Source of the DNA: FEN-680 sp036781505
Lineage (GTDB): Bacteria; Actinomycetota; Geothermincolia; Fen-727; Anoxymicrobiaceae
Reading direction: 5' to 3'
DNA length: 17,809 bases
Assembly: GCA_036781505.1 (NCBI GenBank)
Contig: DAIQAV010000026.1
Coordinates: forward strand, 1-17,809
Of this stretch, positions 13,877-17,809 are shown in pieces. Under the pieces are notes generated by a model. That model was given only the letters and a program-made list of their open reading frames with translations. It did not search any database and was not told the DNA's origin. The stretch's first letter is position 1; the number at the start of each line of letters is the position of its first letter. The position numbers were made by a program, and so were the translations under genes.

Positions 13877-14134
13877 ATGATACGGAGGACACCTTTTGCT
13901 CTCCTGATTATTGCAGTCTTCACGTTCTGTCTTCTCATGACGACGACCGCGGTCGCGGCGATACCGACTTACAACTGGTACCAGACCGGCGGTGTGAACA
14001 GCTACTGTGTAAGGTCTATCGTAAACAAGGCCACGTCCTGTCCTGCCGTATCGTTCACTGCCCCAAGTACGCATTTGCTACGTTATGCGTACTTCAAAGC
14101 GGGCCCAGCGGTCAATAGTTTGCAGGAAGGCTAA
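13877..14134 (+). CDS. Small predicted secreted protein
   Basis: An 85-aa reading frame whose first 28 residues make a good signal peptide: MIRRTPF, then a hydrophobic stretch (ALLIIAVFTFCLLM) and a TTTAVAA cleavage site of AxA type. The mature part would be about 57 aa, starting IPTYNWYQTGG, with two Cys (CVRSIVNKATSC, 12 residues apart inclusive) that could form a disulphide outside the cell. AAGGGG lies 10 nt before ATG 13877. I do not recognise the family. It is alone on the plus strand between minus-strand genes, in a region of lower GC and several repeats, so it may be a remnant of a longer gene or a lineage-specific peptide. The signal peptide and ribosome site are the main reasons to call it. 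Confidence 0.55.
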   Translation: MIRRTPFALLIIAVFTFCLLMTTTAVAAIPTYNWYQTGGVNSYCVRSIVNKATSCPAVSFTAPSTHLLRYAYFKAGPAVNSLQEG

Positions 14135-14317
14135 AGCGAATTTGGTTGCACTTGAAAAGGTTTCCCCACGAATAGAAGTGCGGGTACGAACCCCAGGAGC
14201 CGTAAGACTCAACTATCCAGTCCGGCGAGGGGTATCTTCTCCGGAGGGTTTTGAGTCCGCGAACACTCCGCGAAGCCGAGTATCACGACTGGCGGCACGA
14301 AGGCTGAGCCGTAAGAT
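14135..14317. other. Unexplained structured intergenic stretch with an 11-bp direct repeat
   Basis: No convincing gene is seen on either strand. GAGCCGTAAGA occurs at 14197-14207 and again at 14306-14316. GACTCAA (14206-14212) pairs with TTGAGTC (14251-14257), enclosing CCGG (14222-14225) and CCGG (14241-14244). The second direct-repeat copy abuts the palindrome at 14318. It could be an RNA, a transposon remnant or a decayed gene. Confidence 0.4.
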
Positions 14318-14348
14318 GCAAGTTAAGGGGTCTGACCCCAAAACTTGC
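14318..14348. repeat. REP-like palindrome with GGGGTCTGACCCC core
   Basis: GCAAGTT (14318-14324) and AACTTGC (14342-14348) enclose AAGGGGTCTGACCCCAAA, whose centre GGGGTCTGACCCC is near-perfectly palindromic. The first 14 bases of the core match the element at 8353-8385. It begins 2 nt after the corrinoid-protein stop (14351) on the minus strand and could act as its 3' hairpin. Confidence 0.78.
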
Positions 14349-14350
14349 GT

Positions 14351-14983
14351 TTATGCGCAGAAGCCCTCAAATATCCTTACGGCCTCGACAGCGTCACGCC
14401 CGATAGCGTCCACGCCCATCTTCTCGGCAAGCGCGTCGGTGGTGCATGCTCCTCCGATGGCGATCTTGACCTGGTCGCGCAACCCGGCAGCCTCGAGGGC
14501 CTTCACCACGTCGGCGATCGACTGGACCATCGAGGTCAGCAGGACCGACAGCCCGACTGCCTTCGCGCCGTTGGCGCGCACCGCCTCGACTATCTGCGCC
14601 TCGGGGACGTCGACGCCCAGGTCGACCACCTCGAAACCGGACGAGGACAGCATCGTCGCCACCAGGTTCTTGCCGATGTCGTGGATGTCGCCCTTGACGG
14701 TGCAGAGGACCACGGTGCCCTTGCCGCCAAGCGCTCCGGCCTCCAGCCGCGGCTCCAGCACAGCGAGGCCTTCCTTCATGCCTTCGCCGGCAAGGACCAG
14801 GTCGGCGAGGTAGTACTCGCCTTTCTCGAACAGTGCGCCAACGCCGGTCATGCCCTGGCACATCGCGCCCAGCACGTCGACAGGCGCTTCGCCCTCCTCC
14901 AGCGCCTTCTCGACCAGCGGAGCGATCGCGTCGAGGTCCAGCTCGACCATCGCCTTGTTCAGTGCCTCCAGCTGCTCGCCCAT
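14351..14983 (-). CDS. Methyltransferase cognate corrinoid protein
   Basis: A 210-aa two-domain carrier that holds a cobalamin and passes a methyl group between two methyltransferases. The N-terminal helical cap (about residues 1-85) contains MGVGALFEKGEYYLADLVLAGEGM-type wording, here MTGVGALFEKGEYYLADLVL. The C-terminal Rossmann domain has GDIHDIGKNLV, the DxHxxG motif with Asp99, His101 (lower axial cobalt ligand) and Gly104, then VGLSVLLTSM and IAIGGACTT for the corrinoid tail. This is the MtaC/MtbC/MttC-like class. ATG 14983 follows AAGGAGG with 5-nt spacing; the frame stays open upstream to 15007 without support. It is the last of a same-strand set with the UroD-type methyltransferase and the DUF1638-like gene, its likely partners. 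Confidence 0.95.
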   Translation of the reverse strand: MGEQLEALNKAMVELDLDAIAPLVEKALEEGEAPVDVLGAMCQGMTGVGALFEKGEYYLADLVLAGEGMKEGLAVLEPRLEAGALGGKGTVVLCTVKGDIHDIGKNLVATMLSSSGFEVVDLGVDVPEAQIVEAVRANGAKAVGLSVLLTSMVQSIADVVKALEAAGLRDQVKIAIGGACTTDALAEKMGVDAIGRDAVEAVRIFEGFCA

Positions 14984-15016
14984 CGGCTCCTCCTTGCCTG
15001 CGTCCAAGCTAACATT

Positions 15017-15039
15017 GCCGGCGAGACGCCGGCGTTACG
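15017..15039. repeat. Dispersed GC hairpin repeat, copy 2
   Basis: GCCGGCG (15017-15023) and CGCCGGC (15027-15033) form a 7-bp stem with a 3-nt AGA loop, followed by GTTACG. Read on the minus strand it matches 6137-6159 at 22 of 23 positions. It lies in the gap between the UroD-type gene and the corrinoid gene and could affect read-through or transcript stability between them. Confidence 0.7.
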
Positions 15040-15042
15040 AAC

Positions 15043-16230
15043 TTACGCGTCCGCTTTTATCTCGAGCGGATAGTGACCGTATGTTTCCGTCGCCTCCAGC
15101 ATCCATCCGAGGCGCTCGAGCGAGATGTCGGGGTGGCTGTTGGTCGGAGCTATCATGTAGCCTCCGCCCTTACCAGCGTCCGCTATGCTCTTGCGGACCG
15201 CCTCGAACACCTCTTCCTTGCTGGCATCCACCAGGATATGCGTGATGTCCATGTTCCCGATCAGGCACATCCTGTCGCCCACCATCTCCTTGACCCTGGC
15301 GAGCTCTACGCCGGCGGTCGGCTCCAGCGCGTGAACGCCGTCGAAGCCGCAGTCCGCCCACCACTCCAGCAGGTCATACACGCGCCCGCAGGAGTGGACG
15401 ATTATCTTCATCCCCAGCTTGTGAGCGGTCTCGGTGATACGGCAGAACGAGTCGCCATAGAGCTCCTTCATCAGCCGCGGGTTGATCATGGGGCCGGAAC
15501 GGAAAGCCTGGTCGTCGGTGTAAACCGCGCCAGGGACGCCCGCGTCCGCCCACGCCTCCAGCATCATGCAGAAGTGGTCTTCGTAGAACTTGATGACGCG
15601 CTTGATGAAATCCTTGTCGCGGCGAAGCGCCACAGAGAACCGCTCGAACCCCATCGGCTGCCAGGTGTTCTCGAACAGCCCGAACAGGAACCCCGCCATG
15701 ACGAATATCTGGTCGCCCATGTCGTCGATGATCGCCTTGAACGCGCGGTTGGTGCGCTCGGGCCACTTCAATATGGCCCGCTTGTCCCAGGCGTACCAGT
15801 CGGCCGGGCTGGTGATGAGGCCTTCGCGGAACATCGGCGTCCCCATGTTGCCCTCTTTGTCGAAGACGACGTCGTAGGCGCGACCGTAGATGTCCGTCGC
15901 GGTCCTCGAATCGTGGAAGCGCCAGATCGGCACGTGCATGACCCATGTCGCGTCGTAGCCGAGCTTGACCGAGGCGGCGGTGCGGTCGTGGGAAAACTTG
16001 TCCATCTCGCGGTCCATCACGCCGGTCATGTTGATGAGAGGTGCGGCCCTGTCGATCACCGCGGCGGTGAACTTGTTGGAGAAGAGAAAACCCAGCGGGA
16101 TGGGCTTCTTCTCGATGATCTTGTAGATGTTGGCGTACTCCTCCATAACGTCGAAGGTGGGCACACGGTCGGGCTCGCGCAGCTCGAGCGCGGCGTTCAC
16201 CCGCTCCAGACAAGTCATGCTTTCGGACAT
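15043..16230 (-). CDS. UroD/MtaA-family corrinoid methyltransferase
   Basis: A 395-aa protein of the uroporphyrinogen decarboxylase superfamily in its methyltransferase branch. Members such as MtaA, MtbA, CmuA and O-demethylase proteins move methyl groups to or from corrinoid proteins using a bound zinc. The metal motif HSCG gives His279 and Cys281. LEP (Glu303), GNMD (about 326-329) and GGGYMIAPTNSHPDISLERL (about 355-374) follow. In MtaA/CmuA the third ligand is a Cys in the last segment; here that place holds TNSHPD, so His366 may replace it, as in substrate-side family members with SHS-type loops. It is therefore possibly the substrate:corrinoid enzyme rather than the coenzyme-side one. 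ATG 16230 is preceded by AAAGGA with 8-nt spacing; 16239 is an in-frame alternative. The adjacent corrinoid protein is the probable partner. Confidence 0.92.
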   Translation of the reverse strand: MSESMTCLERVNAALELREPDRVPTFDVMEEYANIYKIIEKKPIPLGFLFSNKFTAAVIDRAAPLINMTGVMDREMDKFSHDRTAASVKLGYDATWVMHVPIWRFHDSRTATDIYGRAYDVVFDKEGNMGTPMFREGLITSPADWYAWDKRAILKWPERTNRAFKAIIDDMGDQIFVMAGFLFGLFENTWQPMGFERFSVALRRDKDFIKRVIKFYEDHFCMMLEAWADAGVPGAVYTDDQAFRSGPMINPRLMKELYGDSFCRITETAHKLGMKIIVHSCGRVYDLLEWWADCGFDGVHALEPTAGVELARVKEMVGDRMCLIGNMDITHILVDASKEEVFEAVRKSIADAGKGGGYMIAPTNSHPDISLERLGWMLEATETYGHYPLEIKADA

Positions 16231-16315
16231 CGCTCGCATCCTTTCGGTCGGTTGCTTGCTTCAGTCTATCAAAACCGCGGCCGCGCGGGAGGGGCGGCGC
16301 GCCAGCCCGGCCCGC

Positions 16316-16975
16316 TCACTTGAACGGGTCGAGGCTTATCTTCTCCCCGGGCTCGACGACGAGAAACTCGCCGTCCCAGTCTCCGTCCAGCATCTTGAGC
16401 AGCATCCTGTTGGAGCCGCCGATCTCGTCGAACCGCAGGCCGAGGAAGGAGGCCATGGCCCTGGCGAACTCGCGGTAGTCCTCCAGTTTGTAATTGCCGG
16501 TGTCGATGAGCGCGACCCGCGTATAGTTGCCGAACAGCGTCTTCGCGACCTTGGTAGCACGCTCTTCCCCGTACCTCTGCCTTATCCGCTCGTACTCGAC
16601 CAGCGCGCCCTCCTGCGCCTCCACCCATCCCTTGGTGAGGAAGTACGTGCCCGGCTCCTGTGCCTGCAGCCGCCTGTGCTCTTCGCGCGAGCCGAGAAAG
16701 AGAGCGATGCAGTCGTCGATGAGCGGGACGACCAGCCGGTGCGAGTCCGAGCTCAGGTCCACCACGGCATACGAGCAGAGCCCGTAGCCGAGCAGGATGT
16801 CGCACGCCCCCGGGACCTCGTCTATAGCCTGCTGCAGGCGCTTCTTGAGCTCCTCGGGGTAGACGTGCAGGCCGAACTCCAGCGCCGTGAGGCGGCTCTC
16901 CTTGACGCCGAGGCGCCTCAGTTCCTCCGCCACCGTGGTACACGAGACTATGTGTGGCTCGAGCGAGCTTTCCAT
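16316..16975 (-). CDS. DUF1638-like protein of the corrinoid methyl-transfer set
   Basis: A 219-aa soluble protein resembling DUF1638. Conserved-looking parts are LEFGLHVYPEELKKRLQQAI (about residues 32-51, His37), CDILLGYGLCS (58-68, Cys67), VVPLIDDCIALFLGSREE (82-99, Asp87, Asp88, Cys89) and GTYFLTKGWVEAQEG (109-123). The Cys/His/Asp set could bind a metal, but this is inference. DUF1638 genes are commonly found beside corrinoid proteins and methyltransferases in anaerobes, and here it heads the same-strand run with the UroD-type methyltransferase and corrinoid carrier. A role in methyl transfer or corrinoid reactivation is thus suggested by context only. The ribosome site before ATG 16975 is weak. 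An 85-nt gap separates it from the UroD-type gene. Confidence 0.85.
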   Translation of the reverse strand: MESSLEPHIVSCTTVAEELRRLGVKESRLTALEFGLHVYPEELKKRLQQAIDEVPGACDILLGYGLCSYAVVDLSSDSHRLVVPLIDDCIALFLGSREEHRRLQAQEPGTYFLTKGWVEAQEGALVEYERIRQRYGEERATKVAKTLFGNYTRVALIDTGNYKLEDYREFARAMASFLGLRFDEIGGSNRMLLKMLDGDWDGEFLVVEPGEKISLDPFK

Positions 16976-16991
16976 GGGCTGATACTACTAC

Positions 16992-17035
16992 GGGGACAGG
17001 TACTTTCCACTCCTTTTTCTACTTTTCCGTTTCCC
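16992..17035. repeat. Degenerate REP-like element with CAGGTACTTT
   Basis: GGGGACAGGTACTTTCC (16992-17008) is followed by a pyrimidine-rich tract and GTTTCCC. AGGTACTTT is shared with the left arm at 2552-2569 and GGGAC/TCCC ends resemble those at 13704-13734, but the palindrome is decayed. It sits between divergent genes. Confidence 0.45.
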
Positions 17036-17107
17036 GCATTCGCGTAATGACTAAAGCCCGCCCACCGTCTCCACGATTAGATAGGTAGATGGAAGGAAGT
17101 GATCGCC

Positions 17108-17809
17108 GTGTCCAATCGCAGTACGCGGGCCGGCTTTTCAGCATGCATCCTGCTTGCGCTGGCAGTCTCGATCCTCGCACCCGTGATAGTGGCGGCCTGC
17201 GCCGGCACGGCGGCGGCTCAGGCGACGGCGCCGCGCTACTACGACATCGGCTCCCCCACTGTGCGCGACATCTGGGTCGATCCCGCCAGGGGCAACGACT
17301 CGGCGTCGGGTGCGTCCCGCTCGCAGGCCCTGCGCACGATCATCGAGGCGTGGAACCGAGTGCCGTCGGGAGCGCAGCTGAGCGGCACCGGCTACCGGAT
17401 CATGCTGGCGGCCGGCACCTACGGGGCCGATTCCATCCCGGGCTGGCAGGAGAGCAGGCACGGCACCAGGCAGTTCCCGGTCATCATACAGAGCGCGGAC
17501 GGGCCGGGCAGCGCCGTTCTCGCCGCCGGGCTCAACATCTTCGACTGCACCTTCATGTACCTGATCGACTTCGCGATCGTGCCCAACCCAGGGGCGGAGT
17601 GCCTGCACAACGAGCGCTGCTACGACTTCCTGGTGCGCGACCTGCGCATGGACGGCGGGCACAGGGCCGCGCAGGAGACGCTCAAGGTGAACCAGTGCCA
17701 GCGCTACTACGTCGAGGACTCCGATATCTCGAGCTCGTGGAACGTCCCGGTCGACTTCATGGCTGTGCAGTACGGGCACGTGGTCGGCAACCGAATCCAC
17801 GACGCGGGC
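17108..17809 (+). CDS. Secreted right-handed beta-helix protein (C-terminus cut by window edge)
   Basis: An open frame from GTG 17108 to the right edge (234 codons, no stop), so the gene continues outside. The first about 38 residues form a signal sequence: basic SNRSTRAG, hydrophobic CILLALAVSILAPVIVAAC and Ala-rich AGTAAAQA. The Cys30 region (VAAC) could be read as a lipobox, so a lipoprotein is an alternative. DIWVDPARGNDSASGASRSQALRTI is the DUF1565-type opening of parallel beta-helix proteins, and later turns (IIQSADGPGSAVL, FMYLIDFAIV, FLVRDLRMDGG, YYVEDSDISSS, HVVGNRIHDAG) are successive helix rungs. Such proteins bind or cleave polysaccharides or act as surface structures; the substrate is unknown. 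AAGGA lies about 10 nt before the GTG. It is divergent from the DUF1638-like gene. Confidence 0.85.
   Translation, partial: MSNRSTRAGFSACILLALAVSILAPVIVAACAGTAAAQATAPRYYDIGSPTVRDIWVDPARGNDSASGASRSQALRTIIEAWNRVPSGAQLSGTGYRIMLAAGTYGADSIPGWQESRHGTRQFPVIIQSADGPGSAVLAAGLNIFDCTFMYLIDFAIVPNPGAECLHNERCYDFLVRDLRMDGGHRAAQETLKVNQCQRYYVEDSDISSSWNVPVDFMAVQYGHVVGNRIHDAG

Noticed and set aside
14165..14200. Minus-strand GGGTTCGTACCC resembling a tRNA T-arm
   Set aside because: No acceptor stem, anticodon arm or D-arm at the expected distances could be found.
15073..16323. 416-codon plus-strand open frame opposite the UroD-type gene
   Set aside because: The opposite strand encodes a protein with clear family motifs; the antisense protein has no recognisable domain and skewed composition.

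Overview
The window is a 17.8 kb piece of a GC-rich bacterial chromosome with frequent GTG/TTG starts and strong AGGAGG-type ribosome sites. The gene content is: tandem secreted domains of the DUF5719-like 'WYFAEGTTR' type, a corrinoid methyl-transfer set, a CruF-like carotenoid gene, a B12-binding radical SAM protein, two crotonase-family enzymes and no rRNA or tRNA. It fits an anaerobic or facultative, deep-branching actinobacterial lineage of the kind known mostly from environmental genomes. That placement is inference from gene families, not from a marker gene.

Layout, left to right. (1) 1-1449, minus: the N-terminal 483 codons of a secreted protein made of repeated ~105-115 aa domains, running off the left edge. 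(2) 1622-2546, plus: a CruF-like carotenoid membrane protein broken by a single-base frameshift near 2190. (3) 4554-2648, minus: a two-gene MacB/LolD-type ABC exporter with a 4-nt overlap. (4) 5451-4666, minus: a PaaG-like crotonase-fold enzyme, divergent from a DUF2889-like protein (5626-6126, plus), which converges on a second crotonase-fold protein (7002-6199, minus). (5) 8293-7070, minus: a sorbosone/glucose dehydrogenase-like beta-propeller lipoprotein. (6) 10627-8426, minus: an overlapping AbrB-like antitoxin, PIN toxin-like protein and B12-binding radical SAM enzyme, behind a clear TTGACA-N17-TATTGT promoter. (7) 12313-10784, minus: an FGGY sugar kinase. (8) 13595-12378, minus: a saccharopine-dehydrogenase-like oxidoreductase. 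(9) 13596-14350: a repeat- and structure-rich stretch holding one small predicted secreted protein (13877-14134, plus). (10) 16975-14351, minus: a corrinoid methyl-transfer set of DUF1638-like protein, UroD-type methyltransferase and methyltransferase corrinoid protein. (11) 17108 to the right edge, plus: the start of a secreted right-handed beta-helix protein.

Two kinds of short dispersed intergenic palindrome run through the window. One kind has a TACCTGGTAC / GGTGCCTGGCACC / GGGTCTGACCC core inside matching but varying outer arms, at about seven sites. The other is a GCCGGCG hairpin at 6137-6159 and 15017-15039. The first resembles REP-like elements mobilised by REP-associated tyrosine transposases; no such transposase is visible here.

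The points most worth following up are the corrinoid/UroD/DUF1638 set (unknown methyl donor, non-canonical third metal ligand), the VapBC-like pair fused by overlap to a B12 radical SAM gene, the palindrome family with co-varying arms, and the unexplained structured DNA around 13793-13850 and 14197-14316.
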